Program-made: the position numbers and the translations under genes
The notes under the pieces: model-generated
Databases searched by the model: none
What the model was told of the DNA's origin: nothing
Seen by the model: the letters and a program-made list of their open reading frames with translations, nothing else
NCBI RefSeq assembly: GCF_019749375.1
Contig: NZ_JACWFE010000024.1
Location: forward strand, 1-64,000
DNA: 64,000 bases
Source: Bacillus sp. S/N-304-OC-R1
GTDB taxonomy: Bacteria > Bacillota > Bacilli > Bacillales > Cytobacillaceae
Direction: 5' to 3'
Shown here: positions 25,696 to 33,687 of the stretch, one piece after another
How the letters are laid out: each line of letters opens with the position of its first letter
How positions within the stretch are numbered: position 1 is the first letter of the stretch

Positions 25696-26832
25696 TTAGT
25701 TAGTATTTGTGATATATTTTGCCTTTTTTTGATTATGCTCTTGTAATGTTTTCGAGAAAAGAACTTCTCCGGTTGATGTAGCTAAAAAATATAAATAATC
25801 TGAATCTGCTGGAATAAGAGCCGCTTCAATAGAGCTTATCCCTGCATTAGCAATCGGTCCTGGCGTCAATCCCGGATATTTATATGTGTTGTACGGAGAA
25901 TCGATTTCCAAATCTTTATAAACAACTTTAGATTTATGTTCTCCTTGTGCATACAGGACTGTTGGGTCAGTCTGTAACGGCATACCCACTTTTAATCGAT
26001 TGTAGAATACACTCGAAATTTGATCCCGATCCACCTTTTCTGTAGCTTCCTCTTCAATTAATGAAGCCATAGTTAATAATTGGTGAACTGACATATTTTG
26101 TTCTTCCATTTCAGCTCGGTAATCCTTCAGTACACTAACTGTTTTATTTAACATGACTGTTACAATCTCTTCAATTGATGGATCCTCTTTATAAAATGAA
26201 TATGTTGCTGGGAACAAGTACCCCTCTAAAGGATATTTAATATTTTTATTAAATATTTCCTCTGTCAGTAAATCCGGGTATTTAGCCATAAGTGTTTTAA
26301 TAAATTCTTTGTCATTTAGCTTTTTGAAGACATCTTCTGCATTTCTGTTTGTCTTCTCTGCAATAATCGCAGCAATTTGTTCTAATTGTTTTCCCTCTGG
26401 AATAGTCATTTTAAAAACAACTTCATCGACAACTTTCCCTGTTTTTAAGCTTGTAATAATTTCAGGTAAAGTCATAGAAGGACTCATTGCATAGTCTCCA
26501 GCCATAAACCCTGTTTCATTTTTAAGTTTCACATAGTATTTAAATACTCTTGCATCCTTTATAATACCGTTCTTCTCTAATATTCGGCCAATACTCGAAG
26601 CTGACGAACCGATTGGGATTTCTATTTGTTTTTCCTTATGGTTATCCGGATCTGCAGGCTCTACCGCAGATTTGATATAGAAATAGCCTCCTCCGGCTAC
26701 AGCTCCGACAATGATAAATAAGATAAGAGCAATAATAAAAACAATTCTTCTAACCACTCTTGCTTCACTTTGCCTTTCAAGCATCTTTTGACGAATAAGA
26801 TCTTTTTTAGCTTTATTCTCTTCCATTGACAA
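25696..26832 (-). CDS. mltG: Endolytic murein transglycosylase MltG
   Basis: A membrane-anchored lytic transglycosylase (YceG/YrrL family) that cuts nascent glycan strands. A basic cytoplasmic N-terminus is followed by one helix (about 29-50), a LysM-like IPEGKQLEQIA domain, and the catalytic segment ASLIEEEATE near residue 260 with the active glutamate. PGPIANAG and the C-terminal YLYFLATSTGE are family marks. 378 residues, full length. Confidence 0.94.
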   Translation of the reverse strand: MSMEENKAKKDLIRQKMLERQSEARVVRRIVFIIALILFIIVGAVAGGGYFYIKSAVEPADPDNHKEKQIEIPIGSSASSIGRILEKNGIIKDARVFKYYVKLKNETGFMAGDYAMSPSMTLPEIITSLKTGKVVDEVVFKMTIPEGKQLEQIAAIIAEKTNRNAEDVFKKLNDKEFIKTLMAKYPDLLTEEIFNKNIKYPLEGYLFPATYSFYKEDPSIEEIVTVMLNKTVSVLKDYRAEMEEQNMSVHQLLTMASLIEEEATEKVDRDQISSVFYNRLKVGMPLQTDPTVLYAQGEHKSKVVYKDLEIDSPYNTYKYPGLTPGPIANAGISSIEAALIPADSDYLYFLATSTGEVLFSKTLQEHNQKKAKYITNTN

Positions 26833-26989
26833 TTATGGTTTCCCTCCTATCAAAAAATACTGACGTGCAGTATAAATAGAGATTTTCTTAATCCGTTACT
26901 CGGCTTATTATACTATATTTTCTTTTTGTCGTCGCAAATTAATACACAATCCGATATTATCCGATAGTTTTCAATGAAAAAGTAGGCAT

Positions 26990-27024
26990 AAAAAATGCTG
27001 GCTATGAAATAGCCAGCATTTTTG
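26990..27024. terminator. Terminator after yrzB
   Basis: Perfect 11-bp stem AATGCTGGCTA/TAGCCAGCATT with A-run and T-run on opposite sides, ending the yrzL-ruvX-yrzB operon. Confidence 0.9.
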
Positions 27025-27028
27025 CTTA

Positions 27029-27322
27029 TTATTCTTCCTCTTCATCAAGGAATGTATTAAGCATTTCTTCAATTAGATCCCATTCTTCCTCTGTTTCAAT
27101 TGGCATTAATTCGCCGTCTTGTTCATTCTCGCTTGGGATAAATGCCGATGCGTGAATTTCAGTATCTTCATCATCATCGTCGCCTGCACCTACAGGATAG
27201 TAAAGTACATATGACTTTCCAAATTCCTCAGAATCAAATGTGAAAAGCACTTCACACAATTGCTCGTTTCCGTCTTCATCTACTACTGTAATATTGTTTT
27301 CTCCGTGGTTCATTCTGTTCAC
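27029..27322 (-). CDS. yrzB: DUF1292 protein YrzB
   Basis: A 97-residue very acidic protein with the DUF1292 pattern: [25 protein letters not shown] beta strands, then [12 protein letters not shown] and an acidic tail ending FLDEEEE. Function unknown. Conserved after ruvX in Bacillota; it overlaps the ruvX stop by four bases, so the two are coupled. Confidence 0.93.
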   Translation of the reverse strand: MNRMNHGENNITVVDEDGNEQLCEVLFTFDSEEFGKSYVLYYPVGAGDDDDEDTEIHASAFIPSENEQDGELMPIETEEEWDLIEEMLNTFLDEEEE

Positions 27323-27744
27323 CTCATCATATTTTGACTATCTATATAGCCTTGTAAAATCATTACGGCTGCCATTTTATCAATGACTTGCTTCCGTTTT
27401 TTCCGGCTGACATCTGCTTCTAGAAGAACTCGTTCAGCAGCCATTGTTGTAAGCCGTTCGTCCCAGAGAATAACAGGCAAACCAAAAAGTTTTTCTAGTT
27501 CTGACGCAAAAAATTGACTTGCCTCTCCACGCGGTCCAATCGTGCCATTCATATTCTTTGGCAAACCGACAACAATTTTACTCACTTCATGTTCTTTAAT
27601 AATCTTACCAATTTGTTCGAAACCAAACTCATTTTTCTCTTCATTAATTTTGATGGTTTCTAAACCTTGAGCAGTCCAGCCTAGTGCATCACTAAGCGCA
27701 ATGCCGACCGTCTTTGAGCCGACATCCAGTCCCATTGTCCGCAT
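27319..27744 (-). CDS. ruvX: Holliday junction resolvase-like protein RuvX/YqgF
   Basis: A 141-residue RNase H-fold protein. Catalytic acids are placed as in the family: D7 ([10 protein letters not shown]), [10 protein letters not shown], and WDERLTT with the later D near QVIDKMAA. Proposed to act in recombination or in 16S rRNA end processing (E. coli YqgF). Lies three bases after yrzL and overlaps yrzB, as in B. subtilis yrrK. Confidence 0.95.
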   Translation of the reverse strand: MRTMGLDVGSKTVGIALSDALGWTAQGLETIKINEEKNEFGFEQIGKIIKEHEVSKIVVGLPKNMNGTIGPRGEASQFFASELEKLFGLPVILWDERLTTMAAERVLLEADVSRKKRKQVIDKMAAVMILQGYIDSQNMMR

Positions 27745-27747
27745 ATA

Positions 27748-28014
27748 TTATCCCTTTCGCTGCTGTTTTAAATATGATTTAACTAACTCTTCAATGATTT
27801 CGTCACGTTCGAGTCTGCGAATAATATTGCGCGCATCTTTATGGCGGGGAATGTAAGCAGGATCCCCCGATAACAAATAACCAACTATTTGGTTAATAGG
27901 GTTATACCCTTTATCCTGCAGAGCTTCATAAACTTGTAAAAGGACTTGATTTACATCATGTTCCATTGGCTCTTCAGGGAAATTGAACCTCATCGTATTA
28001 TCAAATGAGCTCAT
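27748..28014 (-). CDS. yrzL: UPF0297 protein YrzL
   Basis: An 88-residue protein with family marks [26 protein letters not shown] and [13 protein letters not shown]. Also called IreB in enterococci, where it is a target of the Ser/Thr kinase IreK. First gene of the yrzL-ruvX-yrzB operon, downstream of alaS. Confidence 0.95.
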   Translation of the reverse strand: MSSFDNTMRFNFPEEPMEHDVNQVLLQVYEALQDKGYNPINQIVGYLLSGDPAYIPRHKDARNIIRRLERDEIIEELVKSYLKQQRKG

Positions 28015-28068
28015 TTCTTACACCTCGCTTTTTTAATCGAAAACTAATCATTATCGCTTTTTTTCTAG

Positions 28069-28191
28069 AGAAACTCTTGGCAACTTACGAATCATTTTAG
28101 AGATTATTTAAAACAGGAACATCCAAAATTAAATCCCTATTATTATCCAATTATTGAACATATTCGACAGGTTACCTTCATTTTACACTAA
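28069..28191 (+). pseudogene. Possible C-terminal remnant of a lost gene
   Basis: Between yrzL and alaS, on the opposite strand, an open stretch of 40 codons has no start codon and begins right after a TAG at 28066. It reads RNSWQLTNHFRDYLKQ followed by EHPKLNPYYYPIIEHIRQV and ends TFILH-stop. The composition looks protein-like rather than random, so it may be the tail of a deleted gene. I do not recognise the family, and chance is possible. Confidence 0.3.
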
Positions 28192-28203
28192 TTCGTTAAG
28201 ATA

Positions 28204-30837
28204 TCAAAAGGATTTAACCCATTCTTCAACAAAATTCAGGGCGCTCTCTAGTTTTTCTGGATCTTTACCTCCGGCTTGTGCCATATCTGGACGTCCGCCC
28301 CCACCGCCGCCACAGCGAGTTGCAACTTCTTTAATAATTTTTCCTGCTTGATATCCTTTTTCAATTAAATCTTTTGTAACCCCGGCAATTAAATTAACCT
28401 TATCGTCATTTACACTTCCGAGGACGACAATCGCAGAACCGAGCTTATTTTTCAAGTCATCGGCCATATTACGTAGATTATTCATATCAGAAGCGGCAAC
28501 CTTAGCTGCGAGTACTGTTACGCCATTAATCTCTTTCGCTTTAGAAACAAGGTTTCCAGCTTCAATATTACCCAATTTTGCTGCCAATGATTCATTTTCT
28601 CTTTGAAGCTGTTTCATTTCGCCTAATAGGCCTTCAATTCTAGATCCTAAATCTTTTGGATTTGCTTTTAATTTTGCTGCAGCCTCTTTTAATATGCTAA
28701 TTTGATCGTTTAGCAATTGATATGCAGCTTCCCCTGTTACAGCCTCAATTCGGCGTGTGCCAGCCCCAATACCACTCTCTGATTGGATCTTAAATAGTCC
28801 AATGACAGATGTGTTCGGAACGTGACATCCACCGCAAAGCTCTAAGCTGTAGTCCCCTACTTGAACAACACGAACAATTTTCCCATACTTTTCGCCAAAT
28901 AGTGCCATAGCACCCATCGCTTTTGCTTCTTCGATGTCTTTATAATCAATTTCTAATTCAATGTTGCGCCAAATTTTTTCATTTACGATAGTTTCGATTT
29001 TCTCAAGCTCTTCAGCTGTAATCTGGCCAAAGTGCGAGAAATCAAAACGTAAGCGGTCTGGCTCAACTAATGAACCCGCCTGGTTAACATGATTGCCAAG
29101 AACATCTTTTAATGCCTGATGAAGCAGGTGAGTTGCTGTATGATTTTTAATAATCTTTGAACGGGATTGTTCATTGACCTTAGCTTGAACACGGTCATTT
29201 AATTTCAGTGTGCCCGCTTCAACAATTGCCTTATGAAGATTTTGGCCATTTGGAGCCTTTTGAACATCTTTAATGGCAACTCTTAATCCTTCAGCTTCTA
29301 AAATACCTTCGTCAGCCGTTTGTCCGCCGCTTTCTGCATAGAAAGGAGTAACATCCATAATTAGCTGTACTTCCTCACCCATTTGCGCTTCATTTATTAA
29401 CTGACCATCCTTAACGATCGCAACAATTTGTGAATCTGCTACAAGGTTATCATAGCCAGTAAATTGACTTTCAACTTTAATTTCTCCTAGTACTCCACCT
29501 TGAACCTGCATGGAATCAACATCTTGTCTTGCAGCTCTTGCACGTTCACGCTGACGGTTCATTTCCTGCTCAAAACCGTCATGATCAACCTTCATTCCTT
29601 CTTCTTCTGCATATTCCTCGGTTAATTCAACTGGGAATCCGTACGTGTCATATAGACGGAATACATCTTCACCCTGTATCGTGTCGCTGCCTTTTTCCTT
29701 TTCCTTCTTGATAACTGCTGATAATATAGACAGTCCTTCATGAAGTGTTTCGTGGAAGCGCTCCTCTTCATTTTTAATAACCTTTTGAATAAATTCCTCT
29801 TTTTCTTTTACTTGCGGATAAAAGTCCTGCATTATTTCGCCCACAACTGGAACTAATTCAAACATAAATGGACGATTAATATTAATTTGCTTTGCATAGC
29901 GAACCGCTCTGCGAAGTAAGCGTCGCAATACATATCCACGGCCTTCATTGGAAGGTAATGCCCCATCACCAACAGCAAATGCTACTGTTCGAATATGGTC
30001 AGCAATCACTTTAAAAGCAACATCTGTTTCTTTATTATTTCCATACTTTACACCCGAGATTTCTTCTGTACCGCGGATAATTGGCATGAAAAGATCTGTA
30101 TCAAAGTTTGTTGGAACGTTTTGAACAACAGAAGCCATACGCTCAAGACCCATTCCAGTATCAATATTCTTCTTTGGAAGCGGAGTATATGTTCCATCCG
30201 GATTATGGTTAAATTCTGAGAAAACAAGATTCCAAACTTCAAGATATCTTTCATTTTCGCCGCCTGGATATAATTCAGGATCATTTAAGTCATCCCCATA
30301 CTCAGGTCCGCGATCATAGAAAATTTCTGTATTCGGTCCGCTTGGGCCTTCTCCAATATCCCAGAAGTTTCCTTCTAATCGGATAATTCTTTCTTCTGGA
30401 ACACCAATTTTTTCTCTCCAAATATCGAATGCTTCATCGTCTTCTGGATGAATTGTTACAGATAATTTTTCCTCTTCAAAGCCAATCCATTTTTCATCAG
30501 TAAGAAATTCCCATGCCCATTCAATTGCTTCCTCTTTGAAGTAGTCCCCTATTGAGAAGTTACCGAGCATTTCAAAGAAAGTATGGTGGCGTGCTGTCTT
30601 TCCAACATTTTCAATGTCATTAGTGCGGATCGATTTTTGAGCATTTGTGATTCTAGGATTTTCAGGGATAACACGGCCATCAAAGTATTTTTTTAATGTT
30701 GCAACACCGCTATTGATCCAAAGCAAGGAAGGATCCTCATGTGGAACTAGAGATGCACTCGGTTCAATAGAGTGTCCTTTTTCTTTGAAAAACTCTAAAA
30801 ACAAACGGCGAATGTCAGAACCTGATAAATGTTTCAT
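28204..30837 (-). CDS. alaS: Alanine-tRNA ligase
   Basis: Charges tRNA-Ala and edits Ser/Gly mischarging. The 877-residue protein has the class II core ([10 protein letters not shown], motif 2 region [23 protein letters not shown] split over residues 65-90), the editing domain with [11 protein letters not shown] (near 565) and CGGCHV (near 665), and a C-terminal DHHA1 domain with [15 protein letters not shown]. Expression is set by the Ala T-box upstream. Confidence 0.97.
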   Translation of the reverse strand: MKHLSGSDIRRLFLEFFKEKGHSIEPSASLVPHEDPSLLWINSGVATLKKYFDGRVIPENPRITNAQKSIRTNDIENVGKTARHHTFFEMLGNFSIGDYFKEEAIEWAWEFLTDEKWIGFEEEKLSVTIHPEDDEAFDIWREKIGVPEERIIRLEGNFWDIGEGPSGPNTEIFYDRGPEYGDDLNDPELYPGGENERYLEVWNLVFSEFNHNPDGTYTPLPKKNIDTGMGLERMASVVQNVPTNFDTDLFMPIIRGTEEISGVKYGNNKETDVAFKVIADHIRTVAFAVGDGALPSNEGRGYVLRRLLRRAVRYAKQININRPFMFELVPVVGEIMQDFYPQVKEKEEFIQKVIKNEEERFHETLHEGLSILSAVIKKEKEKGSDTIQGEDVFRLYDTYGFPVELTEEYAEEEGMKVDHDGFEQEMNRQRERARAARQDVDSMQVQGGVLGEIKVESQFTGYDNLVADSQIVAIVKDGQLINEAQMGEEVQLIMDVTPFYAESGGQTADEGILEAEGLRVAIKDVQKAPNGQNLHKAIVEAGTLKLNDRVQAKVNEQSRSKIIKNHTATHLLHQALKDVLGNHVNQAGSLVEPDRLRFDFSHFGQITAEELEKIETIVNEKIWRNIELEIDYKDIEEAKAMGAMALFGEKYGKIVRVVQVGDYSLELCGGCHVPNTSVIGLFKIQSESGIGAGTRRIEAVTGEAAYQLLNDQISILKEAAAKLKANPKDLGSRIEGLLGEMKQLQRENESLAAKLGNIEAGNLVSKAKEINGVTVLAAKVAASDMNNLRNMADDLKNKLGSAIVVLGSVNDDKVNLIAGVTKDLIEKGYQAGKIIKEVATRCGGGGGGRPDMAQAGGKDPEKLESALNFVEEWVKSF

Positions 30838-30889
30838 AAACGTTTTCCTCCTAAAATTATATCTTAAATGTTATTAACACATTTTTAAA

Positions 30890-31252
30890 ACGCAAAAAAG
30901 CCCTCATCCCAATACAGGGACGAGAGCATTACTCGTGGTACCACCCTGATTCAAAAGCTCCGCACTTCTTAAGTGCTGGAGATAGACTTTTGCCCACTCC
31001 TCCAAAGCTTCTTCTCTCAGTTCCTTAACGCGGATAAACGGCAGGTATTAGCTGCACTCAGGATTAGCATTCTGTTATCCTTCATCTAGGAATTCTTCCA
31101 GCCATGGAATTCCCTTTCTTACGCGAAACGCAGAAGTGCCTTGATTAGGACTACTCTTCGCTCAGATGGTCTATAACATACTCGTTCCTTCTTCGTATTT
31201 TCTGAATTATTTTGCATAGCGTCTGTACGCGTCTGCTTTCTTGTATAGTCGC
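30890..31252 (-). promoter_or_regulatory. T-box riboswitch of alaS (alanine)
   Basis: The leader between the promoter and alaS has the T-box hallmark GGGTGGTACCACG (30934-30947), an 11-pair terminator GCTCTCGTCCC/GGGATGAGGGC followed by six T (30894-30927), and a Stem I region whose 3' side holds GAATGCTAATCC. The GCT there is the likely alanine specifier. Uncharged tRNA-Ala would favour the antiterminator. It fills the 450-base gap before alaS. Confidence 0.93.
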
Positions 31253-31282
31253 ATTATATCGATTTGTTTTCGTGTTTGTCAA
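31253..31282 (-). promoter_or_regulatory. Promoter of alaS T-box leader
   Basis: Consensus vegetative promoter on the minus strand: TTGACA (31277-31282) and TATAAT (31253-31258) with an 18-base spacer. Confidence 0.9.
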
Positions 31283-31290
31283 CATTTCGT

Positions 31291-32373
31291 TTACGGACGA
31301 GAAAATTTTGAGTTTGGTCCTTTAATAAAATGTGATCTTGCATGCACAAGACTTACCTTTATTACGGCCAAAACAGGAACCGCAATAATTAACCCTATTA
31401 CTCCGCCCGCTTCGCCACCCGCTAATAAAGCAAACATAATTACAAGCGGATGCATATCGAGGCTTTTCCCAACGATCAAAGGTGATAGAATATTTCCTTC
31501 AAAAAATTGCAGCACAAAAACAATGATAACTGAAATAATAATCATTTTAATAGAGATGGTTGATGCAATAATAACTGCGGGTATTGCACCAAAAAATGCA
31601 CCGAAATAAGGAATGACGTTCGTTAAGCCGATGATAAATCCAAGCAATAATGGATATTTCATGCCGACAAACCAAAATATCAGTGCAGAAATCGCTCCTA
31701 TAGCTATACAAACAAGAATTTGTCCTCTTATATAGCTGCCAAGTGATTTATCAATATCACGCAAAAATAAGATTCCTTCCTGCCTCCACTTTCTTGGAGT
31801 CAAATACCATACAGTCCGTTTCATTAGGTCAAAATCCTTAATCATGTAAAACGAAATAAACGGGATAATGGCAATAATGATTGAATAATTTAAGATATTT
31901 ATTAATATATTCACGCTTTTCGACAGCAAATTATCCAGCGCTGATTCGAGTGCTAAAATCCCTTCATCAATTCTATTTTGAATGCCTTCTGGCCATGTTG
32001 AAGTTTTTTCCTGAATCATCTCCACCCATCCGCGATATTGATTCGCAAACTGTGGAGCATTTTCCGATAAATCCTCTAATTGATGCATAAAAGCAGGAAT
32101 TCCCTTATAAAAGGCTAAACCTACCCCGCCAAAAAATAAAATATAGATGCCAAAGACTGCAATTCCCTTATGTAGGCCACTATCATTAAGCTTTTCAACA
32201 AAAGGATGAAGCAAGTAGGAAATAAAGGCTGCAATAATAAATGGCAAGAGCACAGCAAAAATAATTTTTAAAATAGGCAGCCATAACTCCTGGAGCTTTA
32301 AAAAAACAAATAAAACAATAAAAAGAAGAAGGAGAAACCCTAAGCGGTAATACCATTTTAACCGAATATCCAC
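31291..32373 (-). CDS. yrrI: AI-2E family transporter YrrI
   Basis: A polytopic membrane protein of about 360 residues in the AI-2E/PerM family, with paired N-terminal helices, a periplasmic-side loop (about 60-140) and four to five C-terminal helices including YPLLLGFIIGLTNVIPYFGA and NILSPLIVGKSLDMHP, both family motifs. Members export signals or sodium; the substrate here is unknown. I use the GTG at 32373, six bases after AGGAGG, rather than the ATG at 32388 that sits on that site. Confidence 0.88.
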   Translation of the reverse strand: MDIRLKWYYRLGFLLLLFIVLFVFLKLQELWLPILKIIFAVLLPFIIAAFISYLLHPFVEKLNDSGLHKGIAVFGIYILFFGGVGLAFYKGIPAFMHQLEDLSENAPQFANQYRGWVEMIQEKTSTWPEGIQNRIDEGILALESALDNLLSKSVNILINILNYSIIIAIIPFISFYMIKDFDLMKRTVWYLTPRKWRQEGILFLRDIDKSLGSYIRGQILVCIAIGAISALIFWFVGMKYPLLLGFIIGLTNVIPYFGAFFGAIPAVIIASTISIKMIIISVIIVFVLQFFEGNILSPLIVGKSLDMHPLVIMFALLAGGEAGGVIGLIIAVPVLAVIKVSLVHARSHFIKGPNSKFSRP

Positions 32374-32428
32374 GTTCACCCTCCTCATTTATTTTTTATT
32401 TTAACTTGGTATCTTGAAATTTATTCAT

Positions 32429-32461
32429 GAAAAAGGGCTAACACAGATTAGTGCTAGCCCT
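32429..32461 (-). terminator. Terminator after yrzQ
   Basis: Stem GGGCTAGCAC/GTGTTAGCCC followed by TTTTT on the minus strand. Confidence 0.85.
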
Positions 32462-32466
32462 GCTAA

Positions 32467-32598
32467 TTAAAATAAGCTTTTCATTCGTTTTTGCAGCTTT
32501 CTTCTCTGTCGACCTGACATAAGGTTATTTCGCTGCGCAAGATTATATGCTGCCATTCCGGCCCCAAATGCGATAACCGAAGTTAACATACGATTCAT
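32467..32598 (-). CDS. yrzQ: YrzQ-like DUF3918 small protein
   Basis: A 43-residue protein too short for routine ORF calling. MNRMLTSVIAFGAGMAAYNLAQ is a hydrophobic segment with small residues, followed by a basic tail (SGRQRRKLQKRMKSLF). This matches the YrzQ/DUF3918 pattern found beside yrrI. GAGGTG lies six bases upstream of the ATG at 32598; a terminator follows. Function unknown. Confidence 0.75.
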   Translation of the reverse strand: MNRMLTSVIAFGAGMAAYNLAQRNNLMSGRQRRKLQKRMKSLF

Positions 32599-32676
32599 AT
32601 CCATCACCTCGTTACAAATTTTGTCCATTTCCTTTTATAATGAATAGGGTAATTGCAACGTGGGTTTGCATGGTAA

Positions 32677-32868
32677 TCAGGATAAATAACGGCGCTCTTC
32701 TTCTGCGAAAAGATCATCAAGAGAGCTTAATGTTCCGTCTTCCTCCACTTGATGAGTGTTAATGATACCTTTTGTAATAGTTAGCTCAATAAAACAGCCC
32801 CAGCAATAATATTGACTAATCCCAATCTTTCCAATATCCTTACTTTGGCAATTTGGACATTTTAACAT
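32677..32868 (-). CDS. yrzR: YrzR-like zinc ribbon protein
   Basis: A 63-residue protein with two CxxC knuckles, C4-x2-C7 and C22-x2-C25 (LKCPNCQ and YYCWGCF), forming a zinc ribbon, then an acidic C-terminal tail. It lies between yrrD and yrzQ. Known only as a conserved small protein of bacilli; the zinc site is inferred from the cysteine spacing. Confidence 0.7.
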   Translation of the reverse strand: MLKCPNCQSKDIGKIGISQYYCWGCFIELTITKGIINTHQVEEDGTLSSLDDLFAEEERRYLS

Positions 32869-32880
32869 AGAGCAGACACC

Positions 32881-33354
32881 TCATTCTTTAACTTTTACAA
32901 TGATGGCGTCCTTTCCAATTGCAGGGGGAATCTCTGTTTTAACGACACGTTTTCCTTCCAGCATATCTGAAAAAAAGCCATCTGAGAGTTCATACCCTAC
33001 GATTGTCCCCAGTTCCTCTAGGAAATATACATCTTCAAGCAGACCTAACCGCTCGCCTTCTCTAGTCATCATCATTTTTCCTGTTAGTGGGTTCTGGGTT
33101 TCAAAGGTGTACTGGGCTGTTTTTTTTATTGGTTGCAGTACATCTTCGCTTTCGACCATAACACCATCCCAGCCAAATGATGAAACCTCTTTTACTTCAA
33201 GCAAAAATGTCTTTTTAAAAAGAGCGCCTTTCCGAACAATTAAACCTGTCACAATTCCACGCCTTGAAATACTTAAATCAAACACTTCACCAATTTTTGT
33301 TCCGCTATTTATTTCAATAACCGGAAGTCCCTTTAATAACGAAAATGTCCGCAA
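32881..33354 (-). CDS. yrrD: PRC-barrel domain protein YrrD
   Basis: A 157-residue protein with two PRC-barrel repeats: LKGLPVIEINSGTKIGEVFDL and MMMTREGERLGLLEDVYF. PRC barrels occur in RNA-processing and photosynthetic proteins; the role in bacilli is unknown. I use the TTG at 33354, eight bases after AAGGGTGG; the ATG at 33378 has no ribosome binding site. Precedes yrzR by 12 bases. Confidence 0.85.
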   Translation of the reverse strand: MRTFSLLKGLPVIEINSGTKIGEVFDLSISRRGIVTGLIVRKGALFKKTFLLEVKEVSSFGWDGVMVESEDVLQPIKKTAQYTFETQNPLTGKMMMTREGERLGLLEDVYFLEELGTIVGYELSDGFFSDMLEGKRVVKTEIPPAIGKDAIIVKVKE

Positions 33355-33456
33355 GTATGTCCCACCCTTCTGGAACATTATTAGTTTGCGTGTTTTTTCA
33401 TAAAAAAATGAGATGATTCAGTTACCAATCCGGCCAGTAAATAATAAAAAAAATCG

Positions 33457-33624
33457 TTATTTCTTGTTATATCTTGGTTTGTTGAACCTCTCATTTCTTT
33501 CTCCGCCATCAGAAAGCTCCTCAGAGAATTCAAAATCAGGCTTATTTTTAATGAGTTTTGATGATTTAATTTCAACTGCTGTCATATTGTTGTTAGGTGC
33601 AGCTTGCTCATTCCATTTTCCCAT
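33457..33624 (-). CDS. Small hydrophilic protein of unknown function
   Basis: A 55-residue ORF starting MGKWNEQAAPNNNMTAVEIKS, rich in Lys, Asn and Glu, with TTAGGGAGG seven bases before the ATG at 33624. No membrane segment or motif is seen. An overlapping ORF in another frame (33381-33575) starts inside it without a site of its own. It lies between recD2 and yrrD on the same strand. Not recognised. Confidence 0.6.
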   Translation of the reverse strand: MGKWNEQAAPNNNMTAVEIKSSKLIKNKPDFEFSEELSDGGERNERFNKPRYNKK

Positions 33625-33654
33625 TTTGTATCCTCCCTAAATCATTTGGTGGAT

Positions 33655-33685
33655 TAAAAAAGAACAGTCTTATTAGACTGCTCTT
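33655..33685 (-). terminator. Terminator of recD2
   Basis: Minus-strand stem AGAGCAGTCT/AGACTGTTCT followed by six T, directly after the recD2 stop. Confidence 0.85.
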
Positions 33686-33687
33686 TA

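Noticed and set aside
33381-33575. 64-codon ORF overlapping the 55-codon gene in another frame
   Set aside because: No ribosome binding site at its start; the first half is a frame shadow of the better supported 33457-33624 gene.
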